From an uncultured Tenacibaculum sp. (lineage in GTDB: Bacteria > Bacteroidota > Bacteroidia > Flavobacteriales > Flavobacteriaceae), in assembly GCA_947498055.1 (NCBI GenBank), contig CANMJA010000018.1, forward strand, positions 20,019-84,018: a DNA stretch of 64,000 nt, written 5' to 3'. The position numbers and the translations under genes were made by a program. Positions 1-8,904 of this stretch are shown piece by piece (position 1 is the stretch's first letter; the number at the start of each line of letters is the position of its first letter). The notes below the pieces were generated by a model. The model was not told where the DNA came from. It saw only the letters and a list, made by a program, of their open reading frames with translations, and did no database searches.

Positions 1-458
1 CAAAAGAACTTCCTTCTTACATTATAGCGCAAGTTTTAGGAGGAATTGCAGGTGCTGGTATTTTATATTTAATAGCTAGTGGAAAATCAGGATTCGAAGT
101 TGGTGGATTTGCAGCAAACGGATACGGAGAGCATTCTCCAGGAGGGTATGACTTATTTTCGGCCTTGATTACAGAAATTGTAATGACCTTTATGTTTTTA
201 ATCATTATTTTAGGAGCTACACATTCAAAAGCACCTAATGGTTTTGCTGGTTTAGCAATTGGTTTAGGGTTGGTATTAATTCACTTAATTAGTATTCCAG
301 TAACAAACACTTCTGTAAACCCCGCAAGAAGTACAAGTCAAGCTGTTTTTGCCGGTGGTTGGGCATTACAACAATTGTGGTTATTTTGGGTAGCACCAAT
401 TATAGGAGCTATTTTGGCAGGAATTACGTATAAATTTATGTCTCCGGAGGATGAATAA
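1..458 (+). CDS. aqpZ: Aquaporin Z, C-terminal part (cut by window edge)
   Basis: Membrane channel of the MIP family, moving water across the inner membrane. The reading frame is open from base 3, so the true start lies left of the window. Visible are a transmembrane segment, the second NPA box in the context [10 protein letters not shown], with the Arg of the selectivity filter right after it, and a last hydrophobic helix ([17 protein letters not shown]) before a short polar tail. In this family the Asn-Pro-Ala-Arg motif lines the pore. Only the C-terminal half is present, so the first NPA box cannot be checked. The gene ends about 80 bases before a strong bidirectional terminator. Identification is secure at family level; water versus glycerol preference is inferred from the AqpZ-like NPARS context. 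Confidence 0.9.
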   Translation, partial: KELPSYIIAQVLGGIAGAGILYLIASGKSGFEVGGFAANGYGEHSPGGYDLFSALITEIVMTFMFLIIILGATHSKAPNGFAGLAIGLGLVLIHLISIPVTNTSVNPARSTSQAVFAGGWALQQLWLFWVAPIIGAILAGITYKFMSPEDE

Positions 459-535
459 TAGTATTTAAGTACTATAAAGAATTAAGAAGAATAATGAGAG
501 TTTTTTTTGAAATCTAGGTCAGATTATAAATAACT

Positions 536-577
536 AAAAAGTAAGGCTGTCTAAAAAATTAGACAGCCTTACTTTTT
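536..577. terminator. Bidirectional intrinsic terminator
   Basis: A 14-bp perfect stem (541-554 with 559-572, GTAAGGCTGTCTAA) has a 4-base A loop, is preceded by five A and followed by five T. It lies between the convergent aquaporin gene and the small GG-leader peptide gene and can stop transcription from both sides. Confidence 0.9.
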
Positions 578-752
578 ATTCATAATATCCTAAAAAAAGA
601 CATACACCATGACCATTACAGAAAAAACCTTGTTGTTCATCACAGTGTTTCGTACCACAATTTGGAAAACTACTAGCATCGAAACCTCCAGTAATTAATT
701 TTTGTTCTTTTTTGTTAAGAATCATACCAAATTTTAAAATTGAATTTTTCAT
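576..752 (-). CDS. Small double-glycine-leader peptide (bacteriocin/RiPP-like precursor)
   Basis: A 58-residue peptide. I chose the internal Met at 752 because it gives the standard Bacteroidota leader MKNSILKFGMILNKKEQK, ending in LITGG. The frame also opens 9 codons upstream, but that extension is Lys/Ile-rich and unlike a leader. Behind the GG is a core of about 33 residues starting FDASSFPNCGTKHC, with four Cys (contexts PNC, KHC, FFC, GVC) and a Gly-Tyr-Tyr tail. Leaders of this type are cut and exported by peptidase-C39 ABC transporters in known families. No transporter, maturase or immunity gene is next to it here. The stop overlaps the shared terminator. The product could be an antimicrobial or signalling peptide; activity is unknown. 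Confidence 0.72.
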   Translation of the reverse strand: MKNSILKFGMILNKKEQKLITGGFDASSFPNCGTKHCDEQQGFFCNGHGVCLFLGYYE

Positions 753-1034
753 AATTATTATTTTTTTAGATTTAACCAAATCTAAGAAATAAAAAGGAAT
801 AAAAAAAGGATATATAATCTTTTGATTAAGTTATGCTTAGCTTTAAGTGTTGAAACAAGCAATTTATTTTTAAAATATAATGTTATCTAAAGATTTAATG
901 ACATTTTTAAAGTGAAGAAAAAAGGCTTATTAAATTTATAATGAATTATAAAAACCTTGTTTAAGGTAATTTTTAAAAACATTCAATTCAAGTAATAGAT
1001 TCTTTTCCTAAAAATATTTAATTTTAGATATTTT

Positions 1035-1625
1035 ATGAAAACAGCTCCCTTCATTAATTATATAAATCAGATAGTCCATTTAACTAAAGAAGAAGAAGAA
1101 CTTCTGAAGCAGAAAGTAAGGTATAGAGAATATCGTAAAGACCAATTTATAGTACAGCAAGGAGATATTTGTAGGCATGTAAATTTTATAATTAAAGGAT
1201 GTACAAAAGCGTATTATTTGGATAATGATGGACAAGAACATATTGTAATGTTTTCTATAGAAAATTGGTGGGCATCAGATATGGGGAGTTTTATAACTCA
1301 AACGCCAGCAGATTACAATGTTCAATGTATAGAAAACACAAATTTAATACAGTTAGATTATGTTGTTATTGAAGAATTATATGAAGAAATACCCAAGTTA
1401 GAACGTTTTTTTAGAAAAATAACAGAAAGAGCTTTAGTAGCAGCTCAGAAAAGAATTGTTAGAAATTTTAGTAAAACAGCTAAAGAAAGATATTTAATTT
1501 TTAAAGAAAGCTATCCAGAAATAGAGCAGAGAATTCCTCAATATATGATAGCGTATTATCTAGGTATAACCAAAGAGTTTTTAAGTAAAATTAAAAGTCA
1601 GATTTTAAAAAATAAACAAAGTTAA
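1035..1625 (+). CDS. Crp/Fnr-family transcriptional regulator
   Basis: A 196-residue cytoplasmic regulator. Residues about 25-115 form a cyclic-nucleotide-binding-like beta barrel (FIVQQGDICRHVNFIIKG is the typical first half). A long helix follows, then a short C-terminal helix-turn-helix (YYLGITKEFLSKIKSQ). The C-terminal domain is shorter than in classic Crp, as is common for the Bacteroidota group of this family, and no Fnr-type Cys cluster is seen. The gene stands alone, 89 bases upstream of the YceI gene in the same direction, so it may control or be cotranscribed with it. Effector and targets cannot be read from sequence. Confidence 0.85.
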   Translation: MKTAPFINYINQIVHLTKEEEELLKQKVRYREYRKDQFIVQQGDICRHVNFIIKGCTKAYYLDNDGQEHIVMFSIENWWASDMGSFITQTPADYNVQCIENTNLIQLDYVVIEELYEEIPKLERFFRKITERALVAAQKRIVRNFSKTAKERYLIFKESYPEIEQRIPQYMIAYYLGITKEFLSKIKSQILKNKQS

Positions 1626-1713
1626 ACTAGTTTAACTTCATTTAATAATCTAGTTTATTTTTCAGGTTAGAGTAGTTGTAGAAATTTGTAATATAAATTT
1701 TAAAAACAATAAC

Positions 1714-2298
1714 ATGAAAAAATCAATTAAAAATATTTTAGGTTTATTAGTAATTACGTTGGTAACTTTTTCTTTTACTTCTATTAAAAAAAGCAAAAAA
1801 GAAATAGCGATAAAAAGTAGTAAGGTAGCTTGGAAAGGATACAAAGTAACAGGCTCACATAATGGAGAAATAGCTATTAAATCTGGCTTTTTAACTTTTG
1901 AAGATAATAAACTTTCAGGAGGAACTGTTGTAATAGATATGACAACGATAAGTTCTTTAGATTTATCTGGAGAATATAAAGGTAAATTAGAAGGGCACTT
2001 AAAATCAGACGATTTCTTTGGAGTAGCAAAATATACTACCTCTAGTTTAGTTTTTACAAAAGTAAAAGCAACTGGAAAAAATTCTTATAAAGTAAAGGGA
2101 AAATTAACAATTAAAGGAATTACAAAGAGTATTAGTTTTAATATGTCTATTTACGGAAACAAAGCAACAGCATCGTTAAAAATAGATAGAACAGATTTTA
2201 ATGTGAAGTATGGTTCTTCCACTTTTTTTGATAATTTAAAAGACAAAGCAATCTATGATGAATTTGATTTAGTAGTAGATTTAGAATTTAAAAAATAA
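1714..2298 (+). CDS. YceI-family periplasmic lipid-binding protein
   Basis: A 194-residue exported protein. Residues 1-24 are a signal peptide (MKKSIKNILGLLVITLVTFS), followed by the YceI beta-barrel, which is known to bind polyisoprenoid-type lipids. Typical YceI features are the start SSKVAWKGYKVTGSHNGEIAIKSG, the central HLKSDDFFGVAKYTTSSLVF segment and the KGKLTIKGITKSISFNM strand pair. Length matches the family. It follows the Crp-like gene and ends just before a terminator shared with the convergent YgiQ gene. The usual annotation links it to isoprenoid quinone or stress physiology; the ligand here is unknown. Confidence 0.92.
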   Translation: MKKSIKNILGLLVITLVTFSFTSIKKSKKEIAIKSSKVAWKGYKVTGSHNGEIAIKSGFLTFEDNKLSGGTVVIDMTTISSLDLSGEYKGKLEGHLKSDDFFGVAKYTTSSLVFTKVKATGKNSYKVKGKLTIKGITKSISFNMSIYGNKATASLKIDRTDFNVKYGSSTFFDNLKDKAIYDEFDLVVDLEFKK

Positions 2299-2325
2299 GT
2301 GCTTACTTAAAATAAAATAGTATAT

Positions 2326-2359
2326 AAAAGCATAAATGGAAGCTACTGTTTATGCTTTT
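2326..2359. terminator. Bidirectional terminator between yceI-like and ygiQ-like genes
   Basis: An 11-bp stem (AAAAGCATAAA at 2326-2336 pairs with 2349-2359) around a 12-base loop. The A and T runs flank the GC part so it can act on both strands. It sits exactly between two convergent genes. Confidence 0.75.
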
Positions 2360-2360
2360 C

Positions 2361-4319
2361 TTATCGTCTTCGTCTTGTTCCTTTAAAACCTTTCTTTTTT
2401 CTTCGAGATTCTTTTTTCTCAGGAGCTACTACCGTATCATTAAAAGTATTTTTCGCTTTTCCTGGTTTGTTCTTTCGCCAAGAAGTATCGTTAGGTAATA
2501 ACTTTTTAAGTAAATCAGTACGTCCAACAGAAGTTAATTTATCTTTAATCCATTTTCTGTTTTCCTTTTTATACCAAAAGAAAAACTTATGTTGATCTTC
2601 TTTTTCCTTTTTGGTTTTTGGCGTTTTTGTAGGTTTTAAAGTATAAGGATGATATCCACTATAGTAAATAACTGTAGCCACCGTCATAGGAGTAGGAGTA
2701 AACCCTTGCACTTGTTCTAACTGAAATCCCATATCTTTAGTTTCTGCCGCTAAATTTGCCATGTCTTCCGCTTCACAGGCAGGGTGACTTGATATAAAGT
2801 AAGGAATCAATTGTAAGTTTAAACGCTTTTTGATGTTAATACGATCAAAACGATCTTTAAATAGATGAAAATATTTAAAAGACGGTTTACGCATTAATTT
2901 TAATACAGGATCAGAAGTATGTTCTGGCGCTACTTTTAATCGTCCAGAAACATGTTTTGTCATAACTTCTTCCGTATAAGCATCTAATTCTTTCGGATCT
3001 GCATTTTTATTAAATTCAGGTACCAACATATCATGACGAATACCACTTCCTATAAAAGACTTTTTAACTTTAGGATGCGAATCAACAGCTTGATATAGTT
3101 TGGTTAAAGGTTTATGAGAAGTATCTAAATTACTACAAATAACAGGAGAAATACACGAAGGCGCAACACATTTATCGCAAATCGATTGTATCTTTCCTTT
3201 CATTTTATACATATTGGCAGATGGGCCACCAATATCCGATAGATATCCTTTAAAATCGTCCATCTGTGTCACCTTATCTACTTCTTTTAAAACAGATTCT
3301 TGACTACGACTTGCAATAAATTTTCCTTGGTGTGCAGAAATCGTACAAAAACTACAACCACCAAAACATCCTCGATGAATATTAATAGAAAATTTTATCA
3401 TTTCAAACGCAGGTATAGGCCCACGTTTATTGTATTTTGGATGCGGTAAACGAGTATATGGCAAATCGAAAGAAGCATCAATTTCATCTTCCGTCATCGT
3501 AGGAAATGGTGGGTTTATTACCAACAATTGTTTTCCTATTTTCTGAAAAATTCTTCGAGCCATTAATTTATTCGACTCTTGCTCTATCACTTTAAAATTA
3601 GAAGCAAACGTTTTTTTATCTCTTAAACAAGCCTCATGAGAAGCAATTTCTACATCTTCCCAATTTTTGTTTTTCGGTGTTTTTTCTTCCTCATTTACTA
3701 AAAAAGCAGTCTGTTTTATGGTACGTAAACTAGAAAAAGGCACTCCTTTTTGTAATAATTCTACAATTTCTCGAAGAGGTTGCTCTCCCATACCATATAC
3801 TAACATATCTGCTTTAGAAGTTTCTAAAATAGAAGGTAATAATTTATCCGACCAATAATCATAATGCGTAACTCTTCGAAGAGAAGCTTCAATTCCTCCA
3901 ATTAAAACAGGAACCTCAGGAAACTTTTCTTTTAATATTTTAGAATACACAGAAGTGGCATAATCTGGTCGAAACCCTTTATCACCATTCGGTGTATATG
4001 CATCTTTGTCTCTACGTTTTTTACTAGCAGTATAATTGCTTACCATTGGGTCCATACAACCACCAGTAATTGCAAAAAATAATTTGGGTGTACCTAATTT
4101 TTCAAAATCTTGTAAATTGTCATTTACATTAGGCTGTGGTACAATAGCTACACGCAAACCATAACTTTCTAAGATACGACCAATTACAGCAGGACCAAAA
4201 GAAGGATGATCTACATAAGCATCTCCACTAAATAAAATTACATCTAGCTCTTCCCAACCTCTTAATTTTACTTCTTTGTTAGTCGTTGGTAACCAATCCG
4301 AAAGTCGTCTTATTCTCAT
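2361..4319 (-). CDS. YgiQ-family radical SAM protein
   Basis: A 652-residue protein of the YgiQ (UPF0313) family. The N-terminal part resembles a cobalamin-binding-like Rossmann domain (PSFGPAVIGRILESYGLRVAI). The radical SAM core around residue 320 carries the cluster motif RGCFGGCSFC (CxxxCxxC), which ligates a [4Fe-4S] cluster for S-adenosylmethionine cleavage. A second Cys cluster (CDKCVAPSC...C) lies about 65 residues later. The tail is very basic (RRKKKGFKGTRRRR), as in homologues. The family is widely conserved but its substrate is not established. It stands alone, convergent with yceI. Confidence 0.95.
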   Translation of the reverse strand: MRIRRLSDWLPTTNKEVKLRGWEELDVILFSGDAYVDHPSFGPAVIGRILESYGLRVAIVPQPNVNDNLQDFEKLGTPKLFFAITGGCMDPMVSNYTASKKRRDKDAYTPNGDKGFRPDYATSVYSKILKEKFPEVPVLIGGIEASLRRVTHYDYWSDKLLPSILETSKADMLVYGMGEQPLREIVELLQKGVPFSSLRTIKQTAFLVNEEEKTPKNKNWEDVEIASHEACLRDKKTFASNFKVIEQESNKLMARRIFQKIGKQLLVINPPFPTMTEDEIDASFDLPYTRLPHPKYNKRGPIPAFEMIKFSINIHRGCFGGCSFCTISAHQGKFIASRSQESVLKEVDKVTQMDDFKGYLSDIGGPSANMYKMKGKIQSICDKCVAPSCISPVICSNLDTSHKPLTKLYQAVDSHPKVKKSFIGSGIRHDMLVPEFNKNADPKELDAYTEEVMTKHVSGRLKVAPEHTSDPVLKLMRKPSFKYFHLFKDRFDRINIKKRLNLQLIPYFISSHPACEAEDMANLAAETKDMGFQLEQVQGFTPTPMTVATVIYYSGYHPYTLKPTKTPKTKKEKEDQHKFFFWYKKENRKWIKDKLTSVGRTDLLKKLLPNDTSWRKNKPGKAKNTFNDTVVAPEKKESRRKKKGFKGTRRRR

Positions 4320-4523
4320 ACGCTACAAAGGTAAACTATTTTATTTCATTTTCGTGTTTTTGAACCCTTGTACACTTTAAATATTGTTTTTTAAAATAGT
4401 GAATTAGATGTTAAAAGGATGTGTTTGTCTAGTTTCCCTGAAAGTAGGGAGAGGTATGCATTAAAAACTACTTATTTTTATCTGTACTATAGAAGTCTAT
4501 TTTTTAATTCTATCTCTATTACC

Positions 4524-5435
4524 ATGATAAAAAAAGTTTATAAGTTATTTACAGTAGTGGTTTTCCTTATTGTTGGGTGTAAAAATAAAGAGAAATCAAC
4601 TATACAAAATAAAAATACAATCACTATAAATAGAGTAGAAAAAAGAGAACAAAATTTGTTGCAAATAGAAGGAGAGAATATTTGGATAAGAGATACTCCA
4701 AAAAAAGGAAAAGTGATAATGAAGTTGCACCAAGGAGACCTATGTGCTATTCTTGATGTTAGTAATAAGACAGATACCATAAGAGGATATGTTGATTATT
4801 GGTATCAAATAAAGCATAAGGATACTATCGGCTGGGTATTTGGCTCACAGACCAATATAAAATCAACGCAAAGTGAAAATTTGTTATCTTTCTTAGATGT
4901 TGGAAACAATTTTATAAGAGCCCTTTCATCTAAAAACACAAAAGTATTGAATGGATTTATTCATATAAAGCATCCAATTCATTGTTGTTATACAGGACCA
5001 GTAGGAGGAAGGCCATACAAGAGAATAAAAAAAATTAGTGATTTAATAAATGCTGAAAATTTATCTATAAATAGTCTTTTTTCTTCCTATGTAATAGAAA
5101 AAGATTTTAATATTTTACATAGAGGGAAAAAAAAGCATGAAGATATTCAAGAAAAAAGTGATAAAATGAAAAACGGGAGTAGCAAAACTATTGCTTACTA
5201 TTCCGTTATGAGTACAAAAGAAAAAAGAAAATTGTTTGATCATTTTCAGATGAATACTTCTTATATAGATTTTAATACTACTACAAGGCAAAAAGAATTT
5301 AATAAATTCCATGATAAAACTATGGTAGAGCTAGTTGTTTCTAACAATTATTCCGATTCTCCATCGCTTTTTTATTTTTACTTATTAGAAAAACAGTGGT
5401 ATTTATTTGGTTTTACATTAGGTCTTATTTCTTAA
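4524..5435 (+). CDS. SH3-like domain lipoprotein, paralogue of the gene at 60416
   Basis: Starting at Met 4524 gives 303 residues with a lipoprotein signal (LFTVVVFLIVGC, Cys about residue 18). The longer frame from 4419 would bury this signal and is less likely. Residues about 50-110 look like a bacterial SH3 domain: IEGENIWIRDTPKKGKVIMKL, then a hydrophobic strand, YWYQIKHKDTIGWVFGSQ. Such domains usually bind cell-wall peptides. The remaining 190 residues match no family I know. A second copy of this domain arrangement is at 60416-61225 (shared IWIR-TP--GKVIMKL and IGWVFGSQT). Function unknown; outer- or inner-membrane anchored. Confidence 0.75.
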   Translation: MIKKVYKLFTVVVFLIVGCKNKEKSTIQNKNTITINRVEKREQNLLQIEGENIWIRDTPKKGKVIMKLHQGDLCAILDVSNKTDTIRGYVDYWYQIKHKDTIGWVFGSQTNIKSTQSENLLSFLDVGNNFIRALSSKNTKVLNGFIHIKHPIHCCYTGPVGGRPYKRIKKISDLINAENLSINSLFSSYVIEKDFNILHRGKKKHEDIQEKSDKMKNGSSKTIAYYSVMSTKEKRKLFDHFQMNTSYIDFNTTTRQKEFNKFHDKTMVELVVSNNYSDSPSLFYFYLLEKQWYLFGFTLGLIS

Positions 5436-5676
5436 TAGGAAAATCTATAAAACTTCTCTTTTTCTATTGACACCACGACGAATGAATTACGTTTAATTTA
5501 CTTTTTTAGAACTGATAAACATTAAAAACGGAAATGAAATGGTTATTGTGAGGATAGGTTAAGTGGTTTTTATTTAGGTGTTTATAGTTGTTTTTTTAGT
5601 TAAAAAAACACCATTTAGCTCTATTTTTATTAATTTAGTAGAATCCTTGTGTCTCATAAAATTTTTATTCCCAGTC

Positions 5677-7512
5677 ATGAAAAAAAACGCACTAAAATTT
5701 TTGTCATTAATATCATTCTTCATAATTATATCTTGTAGTAAAGAAAAATTAGCTACAGATAGTGAAGTAATAACAGAAGATGAAATTGACGTAAATGCTT
5801 CTTGCGGTTTTTCTCTAGAAAATGTAAAACCCAATTCTATAATTAAAATTAATTGTATGATGGATTTGCAAGGAAAGGTTATCAATCTTCCTAAAGGAAT
5901 TACTTTATTGTACGAAGGAGGAAATATAATTAATGGAACATTACATTTTTCTAATGATGGAGTTATCAATGGTAATTTATTAAATTCTACTATTACAATC
6001 ACTGGTATAAAACCTCAATTAGAAAAAAACGTTTTTCATTTTTATCCAGATAGGTGGGGGTTAATTGAAGGTAGGGTTTCAGATGAAGTTGCTAAGAAAA
6101 ATAAAGAAATAATTAATACTTCTATTAAAAATGCGAAAGAAATGGGAGCAACTACATTTGAAATAGGCAAAATGAATGCTTATTTTGATGTACGATCGTT
6201 TCTAGATAACTCTAAATATTCTATTGAAAGATCTATTTGGTTGCCATCAGATTTCACTTTAAAAATGTCTGATGAAACACATTTAAGAGTGCAACCTAAT
6301 GAAGCACATTCATACGTGTTAGTTGGTATTTATAAAGGAGAAAATATAAACGTTATTGGAGGTAATTTATATGGAGACAGATGGGAACACGATTATTCAC
6401 CTGTAAATGATATTAAAGACAGACCAAGAAATACTCATGAATGGGGACATGTTTTTCAAATAGCTGGTGGTAAAAATGTGATTGTAGATGGTGTTACTAT
6501 TTCTAATGCATCAGGAGACGGTTTTGGTGTGCATGGAAGTGCAATTAGAAATGAGAATGGTTTACCAGGATCTAATGAGGTAGTTTCACAAAATGTTGTT
6601 TTAAGAAATAGTACAGTAACAAAATCGAGACGTAACGGATTGAGTTTGTTGGATGGAGATGGAATTACAATAGAGAATTGTTTTATAACAGATACAGGTC
6701 AGGGTAAAAAACCTCAGGGTGTAGAATATAGCTCTGCAGGTACTTGGCCAAAATATGGAATTAGTTTTGAAGCTTGGAGGGTAAGAGTTGATGGAAAATT
6801 GAAAGAGTATAATAAAATTGAAAATGTTACATTAAAGGGCAATACATTTACTGGAAACACTGCTGGTGATGTAGTTTTATATACTTGTAGCAAAATTACT
6901 ATTGAAGATAATTTTTTTGATAGTAGAGTAGGAAATGTAGCAGCATTTGATATTATAATTAAAAATAATCACTTTAAAGCAAGAATAGAAGAAGACGGAA
7001 AACCTTATAATTACGGAATAAACATTAACTCAAAAATAATTGAAGGGAAAGAATTAAATTATAATTACTCTATACACAATAATAAAATAGAAGGATATGG
7101 TAATGCTATGATTTTATCTGGAAAAGATTTTAAAGTTTACGATAATGAGTTTTTAAATAATGCCAATGCTGTAGGAATTGGAAGTATTGATAATGGAGAG
7201 TTTTATCAAAATAAAATTGAATCTAATCTTAGTATTAGTTTTGGCTATTTTACAAGAGGAGGAACTCATAAAAATGTTAATATTCATGATGAAATAATAA
7301 AGTTGAATTATAGACCTATTAATTTACGAAAAGTAAAAGCCGATACCAACGCTCCTCTTACATTTACTAATTGCGAAATGATTTCTCTAGATAATAAAGA
7401 TAATTTTATTGAAAATTGTGAAAATATATCCATCACTAATAATATGATTAATACAGGTTTTATTATTAATAATTCTCAAAATGTGAATATAGAAAACAAT
7501 ACAACTCCTTAG
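5677..7512 (+). CDS. Right-handed beta-helix repeat lipoprotein
   Basis: Start chosen at 5677 because MKKNALKFLSLISFFIIISC is a clear lipoprotein signal (Cys about residue 20); the frame upstream is low-complexity. 611 residues. After a linker, the region from about residue 210 is a ladder of short strands with Asn and Gly turns (GKNVIVDGVTISNASGDGFG, RNSTVTKSRRNGLSLLDGDG, IENCFITDTGQ, LKGNTFTGNTAGDVVLY), the pattern of parallel beta-helix proteins such as pectate lyases, NosD and polysaccharide-active enzymes. It is probably a surface protein acting on or binding carbohydrate. No catalytic set is certain. Its last codons and stop lie inside a 72-bp direct repeat that recurs at 13882, after the toxin island. 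Confidence 0.82.
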   Translation: MKKNALKFLSLISFFIIISCSKEKLATDSEVITEDEIDVNASCGFSLENVKPNSIIKINCMMDLQGKVINLPKGITLLYEGGNIINGTLHFSNDGVINGNLLNSTITITGIKPQLEKNVFHFYPDRWGLIEGRVSDEVAKKNKEIINTSIKNAKEMGATTFEIGKMNAYFDVRSFLDNSKYSIERSIWLPSDFTLKMSDETHLRVQPNEAHSYVLVGIYKGENINVIGGNLYGDRWEHDYSPVNDIKDRPRNTHEWGHVFQIAGGKNVIVDGVTISNASGDGFGVHGSAIRNENGLPGSNEVVSQNVVLRNSTVTKSRRNGLSLLDGDGITIENCFITDTGQGKKPQGVEYSSAGTWPKYGISFEAWRVRVDGKLKEYNKIENVTLKGNTFTGNTAGDVVLYTCSKITIEDNFFDSRVGNVAAFDIIIKNNHFKARIEEDGKPYNYGININSKIIEGKELNYNYSIHNNKIEGYGNAMILSGKDFKVYDNEFLNNANAVGIGSIDNGEFYQNKIESNLSISFGYFTRGGTHKNVNIHDEIIKLNYRPINLRKVKADTNAPLTFTNCEMISLDNKDNFIENCENISITNNMINTGFIINNSQNVNIENNTTP

Positions 7513-7566
7513 GTTAAATCACACAACAAACTATCTAACGTTTTATGTATAATTTAAAAAGAAAAA
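7495..7566 (+). repeat. 72-bp direct repeat, left copy (flanks toxin island)
   Basis: Begins inside the last codons of the beta-helix gene and runs into the gap. The same 72 bases recur at 13882-13953 without gaps. By hand alignment the first 32 bases are identical and 65 of 72 match overall. The two copies bracket the toxin-immunity island. Confidence 0.85.
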
Positions 7567-7647
7567 CATTAAAGAAACTATATTATTTTAATTTCATTTT
7601 TCGTCTTCAAGAGTGTTTTTTTAATCTAAAAAGCATTACTAAACAAA

Positions 7648-7721
7648 GGCTAGTGCTCGAATCCTTTCGAGTACCAGTGAGAAAAACAAGACCTCCCAGG
7701 TTTTAAAAACCTAGAAGGTCT
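7648..7721. repeat. Two hairpins, terminator-like extragenic palindromes
   Basis: First hairpin: GTGCTCGAA ... TTCGAGTAC. Second: AGACCTcCCAGGTTTT pairing with AAAACCTaGaAGGTCT at 7689-7721. Palindromes of the second kind are dispersed in many flavobacterial genomes. Placed downstream of both the beta-helix gene and the convergent island genes, they may act as terminators. The gap 7513-7770 holds no gene. Confidence 0.6.
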
Positions 7722-7770
7722 AAAAGCGATATTGTTTTAGTATTCTTAAATATCTGTTATTGTGAAAAAG

Positions 7771-8136
7771 CTAAACCATAACTACTTTAATCATATGTGA
7801 AACCTGTTTTTTAGGCTTAAAATAAATATTAAAATTCGGAGAAATATGTAGTTTAGGAAAGCATTTTGCTTTTATATTACTAAAATCTACAGGAGGCTCT
7901 AAGTTTTTATTTTCTGAAATAACACTAGCAATATTCATTGGTGACTGAGTGGAGTGGTTGTTAGGTTTAGAATTTTCTTCATCTAACAACGAAGCTAGTT
8001 TTTTAATTACTTTTTGCCATTGTTGTACTTCTTCTTGATTAGGGTTACCTATAATGTGTTTTTTGTTAATATTAGCGATAGCCCTAGCAATTCTGGTAGT
8101 TGGTGCATTTGGGTTTATTTGTATTTCTTCTTTCAT
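7771..8136 (-). CDS. Hypothetical protein, last gene of toxin island
   Basis: A 121-residue soluble protein that I do not recognise. The N-terminal half is helical (TRIARAIANINKKH, EVQQWQKVIKKLASLLDEEN). The middle is Asn/Pro/Ser-rich, and the C-terminal half holds short strands (KCFPKLHISPNFNIYFKPKK). No signal peptide. It starts 10 bases after the immunity-like gene stops, in the same orientation, so the three island genes are probably one transcript. It could be a second immunity protein or an accessory/adaptor of the toxin; nothing in the sequence decides. Confidence 0.6.
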   Translation of the reverse strand: MKEEIQINPNAPTTRIARAIANINKKHIIGNPNQEEVQQWQKVIKKLASLLDEENSKPNNHSTQSPMNIASVISENKNLEPPVDFSNIKAKCFPKLHISPNFNIYFKPKKQVSHMIKVVMV

Positions 8137-8146
8137 AATTTATGTT

Positions 8147-8902
8147 TTATAAGTATTCAAACTCTACAGGAAAGGGTTTAATTTCAAAACCAGTAAGGTT
8201 TGCTTCTTCTAAGGCGTTTTTTAGGCGTTCGCTGATTATCGTTATGTATGGATAAGCTAACTTAGCACAATCGATATCTTTATATTCAGGTTTCATCACC
8301 GCTTTTTTAAATGACCATTGACGCCATTCTTTTTCCATTCTAGAATTTCTTAATTCATCAATATTTTTTACCATAATAGTATCATCTCCTAATTCACCAT
8401 CTCTATTAACCTCACAAAAAGTACTATGCTCAAAGTTTACATAAGTATTAAAACTATCGGTATTCATTTCCCAGATGTAATATTCATATTTTTTATTTTG
8501 GAATAAAACTTTGGCGTTGTAAAACTTTTTCTCTGGAAAGATGTTAAAGTCTTCTAAAATTTCTTTCATTTTTTGAGAGATAGGGTTCCCATTAACTCTG
8601 TCAGGTTGTTTACCAACCCAACTGTGATAATCGCAAATAAAGTTAACTTTAGAGTCATCATAATGTTCAGGTTCTAAGTAATCAAATTTCCAATCTTTAA
8701 CAATTTTTTTATCTATTTCTTCTCTATTTAAGGTGCTGTCTACTCTTTTACTTTTCATTTCTTCTTTTGATAAAAACATATTTGTATAAAATAAATCTTT
8801 ATCTTTTACATTTTCAGCATTTAAAGAAGGTGTCAAACAATTTTTTCCATTATACTTTGTTGTAATAGATTTTTCTAAAATATATCGTTGTTCTTTCATC
8901 AT
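8147..8902 (-). CDS. Imm11-like (DUF1629) immunity protein
   Basis: 251 residues, no signal peptide, cytoplasmic. The C-terminal segment PYITIISERLKNALEEANLTGFEIKPF is the signature of DUF1629/Imm11 proteins, where 'ISERLK-ALEEA-LTG--I-P' is the conserved helix-turn. The central part with a Trp/Asp-rich strand region (VNFEHSTFC, GDDTIMVKNIDELRN) also fits. Imm11 proteins are established as immunity partners of polymorphic toxins. It lies 2 bases downstream of the toxin gene, the normal toxin-then-immunity order. Expected role: bind and block the C-terminal nuclease of the 1504-residue protein in the producing cell. The pairing itself is inferred from adjacency. Confidence 0.75.
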   Translation of the reverse strand: MMKEQRYILEKSITTKYNGKNCLTPSLNAENVKDKDLFYTNMFLSKEEMKSKRVDSTLNREEIDKKIVKDWKFDYLEPEHYDDSKVNFICDYHSWVGKQPDRVNGNPISQKMKEILEDFNIFPEKKFYNAKVLFQNKKYEYYIWEMNTDSFNTYVNFEHSTFCEVNRDGELGDDTIMVKNIDELRNSRMEKEWRQWSFKKAVMKPEYKDIDCAKLAYPYITIISERLKNALEEANLTGFEIKPFPVEFEYL

Positions 8903-8904
8903 TT

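Noticed and set aside
4419..4523. Upstream start for the SH3-like lipoprotein
   Set aside because: It would add 35 residues before a clear lipoprotein signal peptide.
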